A DNA stretch of 64,000 bases from Paraburkholderia tropica (GTDB lineage: Bacteria; Pseudomonadota; Gammaproteobacteria; Burkholderiales; Burkholderiaceae): contig NZ_FNZM01000021.1 in the NCBI RefSeq assembly GCF_900109265.1, positions 1-64,000 of the forward strand. Reading direction: 5' to 3'. Shown piece after piece: positions 34,213-43,066 of the stretch (its first letter is position 1; each line of letters begins with the position of its first letter). A program made the position numbers and the translations under genes. The notes below the pieces were generated by a model that worked only from the letters and a program-made list of their open reading frames with translations, searched no databases and was not told the DNA's origin.

Positions 34213-35538
34213 ATGGGCCGCAAATCGCATTCGAGCAGCCTGTCGATCTGGGCGAACGGCGAGCGCGTCGGCACCTGGACGCTCGGCGTGACGGGCGAAG
34301 CCGAGTTGCGTTACGACGCCGCCTGGAAGGTCTCGGAAGCCGGGCGGCCGCTGTCGCTCTCGCTGCCGTTCGGCGTCGGCGAGCGGCCGTTGCGCGGTGA
34401 GCGCGTCCATCATTACTTCGACAATCTGCTGCCGGACAGCATGCCGATCCGCCGCCGCATTGCCGCGCGCTTTCGCACCGGGTCGATCGACGCGTTCGAT
34501 CTGCTCAAGGCGATCGGGCGCGACTGCGTGGGCGCGGTGCAACTGCTCGACGAAGACGAAACGCCCGAGCCGCAGGGCCGTATCGACGGCACGCCGCTTG
34601 AAGAGGCCGACATCGAACGGCTGCTGCTCGAAACGGCGGGCGCGCTGCCCGCAGGCAACGACGATGACGACGAACCGCTGCGCATTTCGCTGGCGGGCGC
34701 GCAGGAGAAAACCGCGCTGCTCCATCACGAAGGCCGCTGGCTGCTGCCGCACGGCGCCACGCCCACCACGCACATTCTCAAGCTGCCGCTCGGCCTGATC
34801 GGCCATCGCAAGGTCGATTTCAACACCTCGGTGGAGAACGAGTGGCTGTGTCTCGCGCTGCTCGCGGCGTACGGGCTGCCGGTGTCGTCGGCGCGCATTG
34901 CCACGTTCGGCGCGCAGAAGGTGCTGGCGGTCGAGCGCTTCGATCGCGCCGTCTCGCGCACGGGCGCGTTGCTGCGCCTGCCGCAGGAGGATTTTTGCCA
35001 GGCGCTCGGCGTCGCGCCGCACTTCAAGTACGAAACCGACGGCGGCCCCGGCGTGCGCGAGATCGCCGATCTGCTGCGTCAGTCGCAACAGGCGCGCGCG
35101 GATATCGACACGTTTCTCGCCGCGCAGATCGTCTACTGGATGATGGCCGCGCCCGATGGCCACGCGAAGAACTTCAGCCTGCGTCTGCTGCCGGGCGGGC
35201 GCTTTCAGCTCGCGCCGCTCTATGACGTGATGTCGATCTGGCCTGTGGCCGGCGACGGCGGCAATCAGTGGTCGTGGCACAAGGCGTCGCTGGCGATGGC
35301 GGTGTGGGGCAAGAGCCGGCACTACCGCATGCGCGACGTGAAGCGCGCGCATTTCAATGCCACGGCGCAGCTTTGTCACTATGGTTCGGATGCCGAATCA
35401 ATTATCGATCGACTGATCGAACGCACGCCCGCCGCGATTGAAACCGTGAGCGCGGCGTTGCCTGCGGGATTTCCGGAGCGCGTCGCCGCAAAACTGTTCG
35501 ACGGTTTGCGTTTTTCCGCGCAACGGCTCGCGGAATAA
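34213..35538 (+). CDS. hipA: HipA serine/threonine kinase toxin
   Basis: 441 residues, the length of E. coli HipA (440). It has the N-terminal subdomain (SLSIWANGERVGTWTL, SLSLPFG), the phosphorylation loop SLAGAQEKTALL with Ser159 (equivalent to autophosphorylated Ser150), the catalytic AAPDGHAKNFSL with Asp315, and the metal-binding YDVMS. E. coli HipA phosphorylates glutamyl-tRNA synthetase, stopping translation and causing persistence. All key residues are intact, so an active toxin is expected. It is coupled to hipB by a three-base gap. Confidence 0.94.
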   Translation: MGRKSHSSSLSIWANGERVGTWTLGVTGEAELRYDAAWKVSEAGRPLSLSLPFGVGERPLRGERVHHYFDNLLPDSMPIRRRIAARFRTGSIDAFDLLKAIGRDCVGAVQLLDEDETPEPQGRIDGTPLEEADIERLLLETAGALPAGNDDDDEPLRISLAGAQEKTALLHHEGRWLLPHGATPTTHILKLPLGLIGHRKVDFNTSVENEWLCLALLAAYGLPVSSARIATFGAQKVLAVERFDRAVSRTGALLRLPQEDFCQALGVAPHFKYETDGGPGVREIADLLRQSQQARADIDTFLAAQIVYWMMAAPDGHAKNFSLRLLPGGRFQLAPLYDVMSIWPVAGDGGNQWSWHKASLAMAVWGKSRHYRMRDVKRAHFNATAQLCHYGSDAESIIDRLIERTPAAIETVSAALPAGFPERVAAKLFDGLRFSAQRLAE

Positions 35539-35566
35539 ACCGCGCGAGCGACTGGCAACGCGCAAC

Positions 35567-36484
35567 TCAGCGCGCCGCCGGCGCCACGTGTTCCATTTTC
35601 GCTTCGCCGTAGAGCACGTAGATCAGTTCGAGCATGCGGCGAATATCCGCCGATTCGTCGAGCATGCGCATGCTCATGATGACGGGCGAAACGAGCTGCT
35701 TGTCGTCGAGATCCTTGTACGAGACGTCGTCGCGCTTGAGGCCGTAGACGCTGCTCGGCACGATCGAAATCCCTTCGCCAGCCGCCACGAGGCCCAGCGC
35801 GATCTGCAATTCGCGTGCTTCGTAAATCCGCATCGGTTCGAGTCCGCGATCGTGGAAACCCGCGAGCACCTGGTCGGCGTAACTCGGACGCGGATGCTTG
35901 GGAAAGATGATGATGGTTTCGTTGAGCAGGTCGTGCAGCGAAAGCTCCGGCTTTGCGTCGATCAGCGGATGCCCGAGCGGCAGCGCCACGATCATGCGCT
36001 CCTCGCGCAGCACCACGCGGCGAATGCTCGGATCTTCGAGCCGGATGCGCCCAAACCCCACGTCGATACGACCTTCCTTGAGCGCCTTGATCTGATCCAT
36101 CGTGGACATTTCCACGAGGCTCAGTTCGACCGCGCCATTCTCCTGGCGAAAGCGCCGGATGATCTTCGGCAGCATGCCGTACAGCGTCGAGCCGACGAAA
36201 CCCACCGTGAGACCGCGCTCGATCTTGCCGACACGCCGCGTCATCGATTCGAGTTCGTGGGTCTGCGCAAGCAGTTGCACCGCGTGCTGATAGAAAAAGC
36301 GACCCGTGTCGGTGAGCTTGAGCGGACGCGCGTCGCGCTCGAACAGCTGCACGCCGAGCAATTCCTCGAGCTGCTGGATCTGCCGCGACAGCGGCGGCTG
36401 CGCGATGTGCAGCCGCTGCGCCGCGCGCGTGAAATTGCGCTCTTCGGCCACGGCCACGAAGTAGCGCAGGTGTCTCAGTTCCAT
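35567..36484 (-). CDS. catR: LysR family regulator of the catechol/benzoate operon (CatR/BenM-like)
   Basis: A 305-residue regulator: HTH at residues 1-60 (RHLRYFVAVAEERNFTRAAQRLHIAQPPLSRQIQQLEELLGVQLFERD, the CatR/CatM/BenM subtype) and an effector domain binding muconate or benzoate in relatives. It is divergent from catB, and the intergenic region has the ATAC-N7-GTAT site these proteins use. It should activate catBCA-benABCD and repress itself. Confidence 0.9.
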   Translation of the reverse strand: MELRHLRYFVAVAEERNFTRAAQRLHIAQPPLSRQIQQLEELLGVQLFERDARPLKLTDTGRFFYQHAVQLLAQTHELESMTRRVGKIERGLTVGFVGSTLYGMLPKIIRRFRQENGAVELSLVEMSTMDQIKALKEGRIDVGFGRIRLEDPSIRRVVLREERMIVALPLGHPLIDAKPELSLHDLLNETIIIFPKHPRPSYADQVLAGFHDRGLEPMRIYEARELQIALGLVAAGEGISIVPSSVYGLKRDDVSYKDLDDKQLVSPVIMSMRMLDESADIRRMLELIYVLYGEAKMEHVAPAAR

Positions 36485-36579
36485 AAAGCCCCGCCTGCCG
36501 ATTCGCCCGCCTACGATACCTCGCGAGCATGAATTTATCCGGTAAATACGGGTTTTCCCTCGTATTTGACCTTATCACT

Positions 36580-36646
36580 ATACCTCAAAGGTATGAAACC
36601 GCAGCCCGAAAAGTATTGGACGGTCCCTTTGCGCGGCGCGTATAAA
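36580..36646 (+). promoter_or_regulatory. CatR-type operator and activated promoter of the cat-ben operon
   Basis: ATACC-TCAAA-GGTAT (36580-36594) is a perfect inverted repeat fitting both T-N11-A and the BenM/CatM consensus ATAC-N7-GTAT. TTGGAC (36616-36621) and TATAAA (36641-36646), spaced 19 bases, form a weak promoter; a start near 36652 puts the operator centre at -65. The long spacer suits activator dependence. Confidence 0.7.
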
Positions 36647-36681
36647 TCCAATCCATGAACTCCACTCCTGCCGTTGCCGCC

Positions 36682-37818
36682 ATGAAATCCGCGACGATCG
36701 AACGTATCGAAACCTGTCTCGTCGATCTGCCGACGATCCGCCCGCACAAGCTCTCGGTCGCCACCATGCACGGCCAGACGCTGATGCTCGTGAAGGTGTT
36801 GTGCAGCGACGGCGTGATTGGCGTGGGCGAGGGCACGACGATCGCGGGCATGGCCTACGGGCCGGAAAGCCCGGAAGCGATGAAGCTCGCGGTCGACGCG
36901 TACTTCGCGCCCGCCATGATCGGCAAGGACGCCACGCGCATTCAGGAACTGATGGCGCATCTCGGCAAGCTCGTGAAGGTCACGCACTTCGCGAAGAGCG
37001 CGCTCGAAACCGCCTTGCTCGACGCGCAGGGCAAGCGCCTTGGCGTGCCCGTGAGCGAACTGCTCGGCGGACGCCGCCGCGATCGTCTGCCGGTGGCGTG
37101 GACGCTCGCCTCGGGCGACACGGCCAAAGACATCGCCGAAGCCGAAGCGATGCTCGACGCACGCCGTCATCGCGTCTTCAAGCTGAAGATCGGCGCGAAG
37201 GCGGTCAAGACCGATATCGAGCACGTCGCGCAGATCAAGCGCGCACTCGGCGATCGCGCAGCGGTGCGTGTGGACGTGAATATGGCGTGGAGCGAAACCC
37301 AGGCGGCCTGGGCGATTCCGGCGCTTGCCGACGCGGGTTGCGAACTCGTCGAGCAGCCGGTTGCGTCCGCTGCGGCGCTTGGACGCTTGATGCGCCGCTT
37401 CCCGGTCGCGCTGATGGCCGACGAAGTTCTGCAAGGTCCCGAAAGCGCCTTCGAGATTGCGAAACAGCACGGCGCGGACGTTTTCGCGATCAAGATCGAA
37501 CAAAGCGGCGGACTCTTTGCCGCGCAGCGCGTGGCGACGATCGCCGACGCCGCCGGCATCGAACTGTACGGCGGCACCATGCTCGAAGGCGCATTCAGCA
37601 CCGCGGCCTCGGCGCATCTGTTCGCCAGCTTCGCCAATCTGCAGTGGGGCACCGAATTGTTCGGCCCGCTGCTCATCACCGAGGAAATTCTGACCCGGCC
37701 GCTCGATTACAGCGATTTCGAATTGACCGTGCCGACCGGCCCGGGACTCGGCATCGAACTCGACGAAGCGAAGGTCAAGCGATTCACGCGCGACGGACTT
37801 ACCAAGGTCACGCGCTAG
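36682..37818 (+). CDS. catB: Muconate cycloisomerase
   Basis: A 378-residue enolase-superfamily enzyme turning cis,cis-muconate into muconolactone. It has IERIETCLVDLPTIRPHKLSVATMHGQTL, the base lysine pair in VFKLKIGAKAVK (K-x-K), the metal ligands in VRVDVNMAW, ELVEQPV and ALMADEVLQ, and the late Lys in FAIKIEQSGG. ATG 36655 would add nine residues but would lie almost on the predicted transcription start; ATG 36682 aligns with known CatB N-termini and is preferred. First gene of catBCA-benABCD. Confidence 0.93.
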   Translation: MKSATIERIETCLVDLPTIRPHKLSVATMHGQTLMLVKVLCSDGVIGVGEGTTIAGMAYGPESPEAMKLAVDAYFAPAMIGKDATRIQELMAHLGKLVKVTHFAKSALETALLDAQGKRLGVPVSELLGGRRRDRLPVAWTLASGDTAKDIAEAEAMLDARRHRVFKLKIGAKAVKTDIEHVAQIKRALGDRAAVRVDVNMAWSETQAAWAIPALADAGCELVEQPVASAAALGRLMRRFPVALMADEVLQGPESAFEIAKQHGADVFAIKIEQSGGLFAAQRVATIADAAGIELYGGTMLEGAFSTAASAHLFASFANLQWGTELFGPLLITEEILTRPLDYSDFELTVPTGPGLGIELDEAKVKRFTRDGLTKVTR

Positions 37819-37867
37819 ATTGCGCGCTCAATCACGCAATTTCCGCTTCAGATAAAGGAAGTCAACG

Positions 37868-38158
37868 ATGCTTTTCCAGGTACGCATGGACGTGAAGATT
37901 CCGTCCGATATGCCCGCCGACGTCGCCAACGAAATCAAGGCGCGCGAAAAGGCCTATTCGCAGGATCTGCAACGCAGCGGCAAGTGGCGCCACATCTGGC
38001 GTCTCGTGGGCGAATACGCGAATTTCAGCATTTTCGACGTCGAAAGCAATGCAGAACTGCACGACATTCTGACTGCGCTGCCGCTGTTTCCGTATATGGA
38101 GATTTCGGTGACGCCGCTGTGCCGTCATCCGTCGTCGATTCGCGAAAACGATATTTGA
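37868..38158 (+). CDS. catC: Muconolactone delta-isomerase
   Basis: A 96-residue protein, the family's normal size, converting muconolactone to beta-ketoadipate enol-lactone. It starts MLFQVRMDVKIPSDMPADVANEIKAREKAYSQDLQRSGKW and has the conserved WRLVGEYANFSIFDVESNAELHDIL and LPLFPYMEISVTPLCRHPS. CatC forms a decamer in solution. AAAGGAAG precedes ATG 37868. It sits 49 bases after catB. The 119-base gap to catA holds a 14-bp palindrome (GGGCGTGCACGCCC, 38220-38233), possibly a processing hairpin. Confidence 0.95.
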   Translation: MLFQVRMDVKIPSDMPADVANEIKAREKAYSQDLQRSGKWRHIWRLVGEYANFSIFDVESNAELHDILTALPLFPYMEISVTPLCRHPSSIRENDI

Positions 38159-38277
38159 ATGTGAGTCGGTGAGTCGAAGTTGAAAACCGGTTGGAACCTG
38201 AGTAACGCAATCCATTAGAGGGCGTGCACGCCCCTTAAAAATTTCCCCCGCTAAAAGATTCAGTGGAGACAGTGATC

Positions 38278-39213
38278 ATGAACGTGAAAGTGTTCGACAC
38301 GAAAGAAGTCCAGGACCTGCTCAAGGCCGCCACCAACGCAGAAGGCGCGGGCGGCAACGCGCGTTTCAAGCAGGTGCTCGGCCGCCTGCTCGGCGATCTC
38401 TTCAAAGCCATCGACGATCTCGACATCACGCCCGACGAAGTCTGGGCCGGCATCCATTATCTGAACAAACTCGGCCAGGACGGCGAGGCGGCGCTGCTGG
38501 CCGCCGGTCTCGGTCTGGAAAAATATCTCGACATCCGCATGGATGCCGCCGATAAAGCGGCCGGTCTCGACGGCGGCACGCCGCGCACGATCGAAGGCCC
38601 GCTGTATGTCGCCGGCGCGCCGGTGCGCGAGGGCGTTTCGAAGATCGACATCAATCCGGATGCAGATGCCGGCCCGCTCGTCATTCACGGCACCGTGACC
38701 GGTCCGGACGGCAAACCGGTGGCGGGCGCCGTGGTCGAATGCTGGCACGCCAATTCGAAGGGTTTTTACTCGCACTTCGACCCGACCGGCGCACAGGACG
38801 ACTTCAATCTGCGCGGCGCGGTGCGCACCGGCGCGGACGGCAAGTACGAAATCCGCACGCTCATGCCAGTCGGCTACGGCTGCCCGCCGCAAGGCGCGAC
38901 GCAGCAACTGCTCGACGCCATCGCGCGTCACGGCAACCGTCCGGCGCACGTGCACTTCTTCGTCACCAGCGAAGGCCACCGCAAGCTCACGACGCAGTTC
39001 AATATCGAAGGCGATCCGCTGATCTGGGACGACTTCGCCTACGCCACGCGCGAGGAACTGATTCCTCACGTCGTCGACAAGACCGGCGGCGCGGCGCTGG
39101 GCCTGAAGGCCGATGCCTACAAGGATATTGCGTTCGACTTTTCCCTGACCACGCTGGTGCAGGGCAAGGACAACCAGATCGTCAATCGCCCGCGCGCAGC
39201 CGCGACGGCGTAA
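38278..39213 (+). CDS. catA: Catechol 1,2-dioxygenase
   Basis: A 311-residue intradiol dioxygenase with non-haem Fe(III), opening catechol to cis,cis-muconate. The N-terminal helical dimer domain (about 1-100) is followed by the catalytic domain: GPLYVAGAP (Tyr ligand), GAVVECWHANSKGFYSHFDPT, the second Tyr ligand in MPVGYGCPPQG and the two His ligands in RPAHVHFFV. GGAGAC precedes ATG 38278. Placed between catC and benA, it links the ben and cat steps. Confidence 0.95.
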   Translation: MNVKVFDTKEVQDLLKAATNAEGAGGNARFKQVLGRLLGDLFKAIDDLDITPDEVWAGIHYLNKLGQDGEAALLAAGLGLEKYLDIRMDAADKAAGLDGGTPRTIEGPLYVAGAPVREGVSKIDINPDADAGPLVIHGTVTGPDGKPVAGAVVECWHANSKGFYSHFDPTGAQDDFNLRGAVRTGADGKYEIRTLMPVGYGCPPQGATQQLLDAIARHGNRPAHVHFFVTSEGHRKLTTQFNIEGDPLIWDDFAYATREELIPHVVDKTGGAALGLKADAYKDIAFDFSLTTLVQGKDNQIVNRPRAAATA

Positions 39214-39330
39214 TCGCCCGCTAGCGCGACGGTGCCACGCCACCGTTGCCGTTCGGGTTTCCGCGAGAATCAATGCACACCGATGCGCGAAAGCCGTGCA
39301 GGAGCTTGCTCGAGCCTACGGAGAGAAAAC

Positions 39331-40689
39331 ATGTCCGCCACCATCGACAAAGCCAACGAACTGGAACACCTGTTAGCCACTGCGGTGCAGGACGACAAGC
39401 AAGCCGGTGTGTACCGTTGCCGTCGCGATATCTTCACGAATCCCGCGTTGTTCGATCTGGAGATGAAACACATCTTCGAGAGCAACTGGGTGTATCTGGC
39501 GCATGAAAGCCAGGTGCCGAACAACAATGATTACTACACCACGTGGATCGGCCGCCAGCCGGTGGTCGTTACGCGCGATAAAACCGGCGAGTTGACCGCC
39601 ATCATCAATGCCTGCGCGCACAAGGGCGCGATGCTTTGCCGACGCAAGCATGGCAATAAAGGCAGCTTCACGTGCCCGTTTCACGGCTGGACGTTTGCCA
39701 ATACCGGCAAACTGCTGAAAGTCAAAGATGAAAAGACCACTGAATATCCGGTGCAATTCAACAAGAATGGATCGCACGACCTGAAGAAAGTCGCGCGATT
39801 CCAGAACTATCGCGGCTTCCTGTTCGGCAGTCTCAACGCGGATGTAATGCCGCTCGAAGACTATCTCGGCGAAGCGCGCGTGATCATCGACCAGATCGTC
39901 GATCAGGCGGCGCACGGTCTCGAAGTGCTGCGCGGCAATTCCTCGTATGTCTACGAAGGCAACTGGAAAATGCAGATGGAAAACGGTTGCGACGGTTATC
40001 ACGTCAGCACCGTGCACTGGAATTACGCCGCCACCATGGGCCGACGCAAGGAAGACGGCACGCAGGCCGTCGATGCGAATAGCTGGAGCAAATCGGTGGC
40101 GGGTGTTTATGGTTTCAATCACGGCCATATTCTGCTCTGGACCAAGACGATGAATCCCGAGGTGCGTCCGGTTTATCGTCAGCGCGACGAAATCACGGCG
40201 CGCGTGGGCGAAACGAAAGCCGATTTCATCGTCAATCAAACGCGCAATCTGTGCCTGTATCCGAATGTGTTTTTGATGGATCAGTTCAGCACCCAGATTC
40301 GCGTGGTGCGTCCGATCAGCGTCGATAAAACCGAAGTTTCGATTTTCTGTTTCGCACCGAAAGGCGAAAGCGCCGAAGACCGCGCCACGCGCATTCGTCA
40401 ATACGAAGACTTCTTCAACGTGTCCGGCATGGGCACGGCCGACGATCTGGAAGAGTTTCGCGCGTGCCAGAACGGTTATGCCGGCACGGCCGCGCTCTGG
40501 AACGATCTCTCGCGCGGCGCGCCGCTGTGGGTCGAAGGCGCCGACGACAACGCGAAAAAGATGGGCTTGAATCCGCTCATTTCCGGCGAGCGCAGTGAAG
40601 ACGAAGGCTTGTTCGTGGTGCAGCACGAGTACTGGGTGCGCGTGATGCGCGACGCGCTCAAGAAGGAAAGCGAGGAGACGCTGGCATGA
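39331..40689 (+). CDS. benA: Benzoate 1,2-dioxygenase, large (alpha) subunit
   Basis: A 452-residue oxygenase subunit. The Rieske 2Fe-2S cluster is held by Cys95-X-His97 and Cys115-X2-His118 (CAHKGAML and TCPFHGW). The mononuclear iron site is NGCDGYHVSTVHWN. It adds O2 to benzoate to give the cis-diol with BenB and electrons from BenC. GGAGAGA precedes ATG 39331. The stop overlaps the benB start by four bases (ATGA). Confidence 0.95.
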   Translation: MSATIDKANELEHLLATAVQDDKQAGVYRCRRDIFTNPALFDLEMKHIFESNWVYLAHESQVPNNNDYYTTWIGRQPVVVTRDKTGELTAIINACAHKGAMLCRRKHGNKGSFTCPFHGWTFANTGKLLKVKDEKTTEYPVQFNKNGSHDLKKVARFQNYRGFLFGSLNADVMPLEDYLGEARVIIDQIVDQAAHGLEVLRGNSSYVYEGNWKMQMENGCDGYHVSTVHWNYAATMGRRKEDGTQAVDANSWSKSVAGVYGFNHGHILLWTKTMNPEVRPVYRQRDEITARVGETKADFIVNQTRNLCLYPNVFLMDQFSTQIRVVRPISVDKTEVSIFCFAPKGESAEDRATRIRQYEDFFNVSGMGTADDLEEFRACQNGYAGTAALWNDLSRGAPLWVEGADDNAKKMGLNPLISGERSEDEGLFVVQHEYWVRVMRDALKKESEETLA

Positions 40690-41174
40690 GCATCGATTAT
40701 CAAGCGATTTGCGCGGCGCTCTATCGCGAAGCACGGTTACTCGATGACCGCCAGTGGGACGAATGGCTCGCCTGTTACGCGGACGACGTCACTTGGTGGA
40801 TGCCCGCCTGGGACGACGACGACCAGTTGACCGACGACCACGAAAGCCAGGTCTCGCTGATGTACTACCAGGACAAAGGCGGTCTCGAAGATCGCGTATT
40901 CCGGATCAAGACCGAGCGCAGCGGCGCGTCGACACCGGAGCCGCGCACGAGCCACAACGTCACGAACGTGGAAGTGCTGGCCGATCGCGGCGACGAAGTG
41001 GACGTGCGCTACAACTTTCACACGCTCAATCATCGCTACAAGGTCACCGATCATTTCTTCGGCACGATGTTCGTCACCTTGCGCCGCTCGGGCGATCAAT
41101 TACTGATTGCCTATAAGAAGATCGTTTTGAAAAACGACTATATCCGGCAGGTGCTCGACGTTTATCACGTGTGA
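40686..41174 (+). CDS. benB: Benzoate 1,2-dioxygenase, small (beta) subunit
   Basis: A 162-residue cystatin-like fold subunit of the ring-hydroxylating dioxygenase: ICAALYREARLLDDRQWDEWLACYADDVTWWMPAW, then RIKTERSGASTPEPRTSHNVTNVEVLADRGDEVDVRYNFHTLNHRY. It is structural in the alpha3-beta3 hexamer. Translationally coupled to benA through an ATGA overlap. Confidence 0.95.
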   Translation: MSIDYQAICAALYREARLLDDRQWDEWLACYADDVTWWMPAWDDDDQLTDDHESQVSLMYYQDKGGLEDRVFRIKTERSGASTPEPRTSHNVTNVEVLADRGDEVDVRYNFHTLNHRYKVTDHFFGTMFVTLRRSGDQLLIAYKKIVLKNDYIRQVLDVYHV

Positions 41175-41214
41175 TGTCGGGCGCAACGTATCAGAGGCAG
41201 TAGAGGAGGTTCCC

Positions 41215-42258
41215 ATGTCCAGTTTCAAGATCGCACTGAATTTCGAAGACGGCGTTACGCGTTTCATCGACTGCAAGGCCGGAGAAAAAGTGCTCGACGC
41301 CGCGTTTCGCGCGAAGATCAATTTGCCGATGGATTGTTCCGATGGCGTGTGCGGCACCTGTAAATGCCGCGCCGAAAGCGGCAGCTACGATCTCGGCGAC
41401 GACTATATCGAAGACGCGCTCAGCGACGACGAAAAAGACGGCGGTCTCGTGCTGACCTGCCAGATGGTGCCGCAAAGCGATTGCGTGATTGCGATTCCCT
41501 CGTCGTCCACCGCTTGCAAGACGGGGCAGAGCCAGTTTGCCGCCACGGTTTCGAAAGTCGAGCAGCACAACGACGCAGCCGTGGTGCTCGAAATGAACAT
41601 GGACGCCAATGCCCCCGTATTTCTGCCGGGTCAATATGTGAATATCGACGTGCCGGGCAGCGGCCAGCATCGCTCGTATTCGTTTTCGTCGGCGCCGGGC
41701 GAATCGACAATCAGCTTTCTGATCAAGAAGATTCCCGGCGGCGTGATGAGCACGTGGCTGGAAACTGCGCAAGCGGGCGATAAATTGAATCTGCACGGAC
41801 CGCTCGGCAGTTTCTATCTGCGCGACGTGCAGCGCCCGCTGCTGTTTCTCGCGGGCGGCACGGGACTCGCGCCGTTCCTCTCGATGCTCGAAGTGCTGGC
41901 GCGCACGCACGCGCAGCAGCAGGTGCATCTGATCTACGGCGTCACGCGCGATCTCGATCTCGTGCAGGTTGAGGCCATCGAGGCGTTCCGCGCGAAACTG
42001 CCGAACCTGACTTACGCGACCGTCGTGGCCGAAGCCGAGTCGACGCATCCGCGCAAAGGCTGGGTTACGCAGCATATTCCGGCCGATGCGCTCAACGATG
42101 GCGACGTCGACGTGTATCTGTGCGGGCCGCCGCCGATGGTCGACGCCGTGCGCAAGTATTTCGACGACGAAGGCGTGAAGCCCCACAGCTTCCACTACGA
42201 GAAGTTCACGCCGAATGCGAGCACAGCGACGACGGCTACGACAGCGAAGGCGGCATGA
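41215..42258 (+). CDS. benC: Benzoate 1,2-dioxygenase reductase
   Basis: A 347-residue electron-transfer protein: N-terminal plant-type 2Fe-2S ferredoxin (CSDGVCGTCKCRAESG and VLTCQM), an FAD domain (HRSYSFSSAP) and an NADH domain (LLFLAGGTGLAPFLSMLE, CGPPPMVDAVR). It reduces BenA from NADH. AGAGGAGG precedes ATG 41215. The C-terminus has a short Ala/Thr tail. Its stop overlaps benD (ATGA). Confidence 0.95.
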   Translation: MSSFKIALNFEDGVTRFIDCKAGEKVLDAAFRAKINLPMDCSDGVCGTCKCRAESGSYDLGDDYIEDALSDDEKDGGLVLTCQMVPQSDCVIAIPSSSTACKTGQSQFAATVSKVEQHNDAAVVLEMNMDANAPVFLPGQYVNIDVPGSGQHRSYSFSSAPGESTISFLIKKIPGGVMSTWLETAQAGDKLNLHGPLGSFYLRDVQRPLLFLAGGTGLAPFLSMLEVLARTHAQQQVHLIYGVTRDLDLVQVEAIEAFRAKLPNLTYATVVAEAESTHPRKGWVTQHIPADALNDGDVDVYLCGPPPMVDAVRKYFDDEGVKPHSFHYEKFTPNASTATTATTAKAA

Positions 42259-43043
42259 TGCAGCAACGATTCGCAGGCAAGGTCGTGGTCGTCACGGGCG
42301 CGGCGCAGGGGATCGGCAGCGGCGTGGCGCTGCGCGCCGCGGCGGAAGGCGGCAAGGTGGTGTTCGTCGATCGCGCGGATTTCGTCGCCGAGGTGGCGGC
42401 GCAGGCGCAGGTCGCGCAGCCCGGCGCACAAACCGCCGGTTTCGTCGCCGATCTGGAAACTTACGAGGGCGCGCACGCGGCAATGGCGTTTGCCGCGCAA
42501 CGGTTCGGCGGCATCGATATTCTGATCAACGGCGTGGGCGGTGCGATCCGCATGCGTCCGTTCGCGGAATTCGAGCCCGCGCAGATCGATGCTGAAATCC
42601 GCCGCTCGCTGATGCCGACGCTTTATACGTGTCACGCCGTGCTGCCGCATTTGCTCGCGCGTGGCGGCGGCACGATCGTGAACGTCTCTTCGAACGCGAC
42701 GCGCGGCATCCGGCGCGTGCCGTATTCGGCGGCCAAGGGTGGCGTCAATGCGCTCACCCAATCGCTGGCGATGGAATACGCGCCGCACAACATCCGCGTG
42801 GTCGCCAGCGCGCCGGGCGGCACCAGTGCGCCGCCGCGCCGCGTGCCGCGCAACGCGGCGGGCGACACCGAGCAGGAGAAGACGTGGATGAACGAGGCCG
42901 TGCAGCAAGTCACGGAATCGACGTTCTTCAAGCGCTACGGCACGCTCGACGAACAGATCGCGCCGATTCTGTTTCTCGCCTCCGACGAAGCCAGCTATAT
43001 CACCGGCGCGGTGCTCGCGGTGGCGGGCGGCGACAACGGTTGA
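42255..43043 (+). CDS. benD: Benzoate cis-diol dehydrogenase
   Basis: A 262-residue short-chain dehydrogenase oxidising and decarboxylating benzoate cis-1,2-dihydrodiol to catechol with NAD+. It has the Rossmann motif VVVTGAAQGIGSG (TGxxxGIG) and the catalytic Tyr-X3-Lys in YSAAKGGVNALTQSLAMEYAPHNIRV. The start ATG 42255 overlaps the benC stop. It is the last gene of the operon; a convergent gene begins its stop 24 bases later, and no obvious terminator lies between. Confidence 0.94.
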   Translation: MMQQRFAGKVVVVTGAAQGIGSGVALRAAAEGGKVVFVDRADFVAEVAAQAQVAQPGAQTAGFVADLETYEGAHAAMAFAAQRFGGIDILINGVGGAIRMRPFAEFEPAQIDAEIRRSLMPTLYTCHAVLPHLLARGGGTIVNVSSNATRGIRRVPYSAAKGGVNALTQSLAMEYAPHNIRVVASAPGGTSAPPRRVPRNAAGDTEQEKTWMNEAVQQVTESTFFKRYGTLDEQIAPILFLASDEASYITGAVLAVAGGDNG

Positions 43044-43066
43044 GCGCGGTTGATCACGGTTGTTCG

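Noticed and set aside
38220..38233. GGGCGTGCACGCCC palindrome as catA promoter operator or terminator
   Set aside because: No promoter elements or U-tract accompany it, and the operon appears to be read through; mentioned under catC only as a possible processing hairpin.
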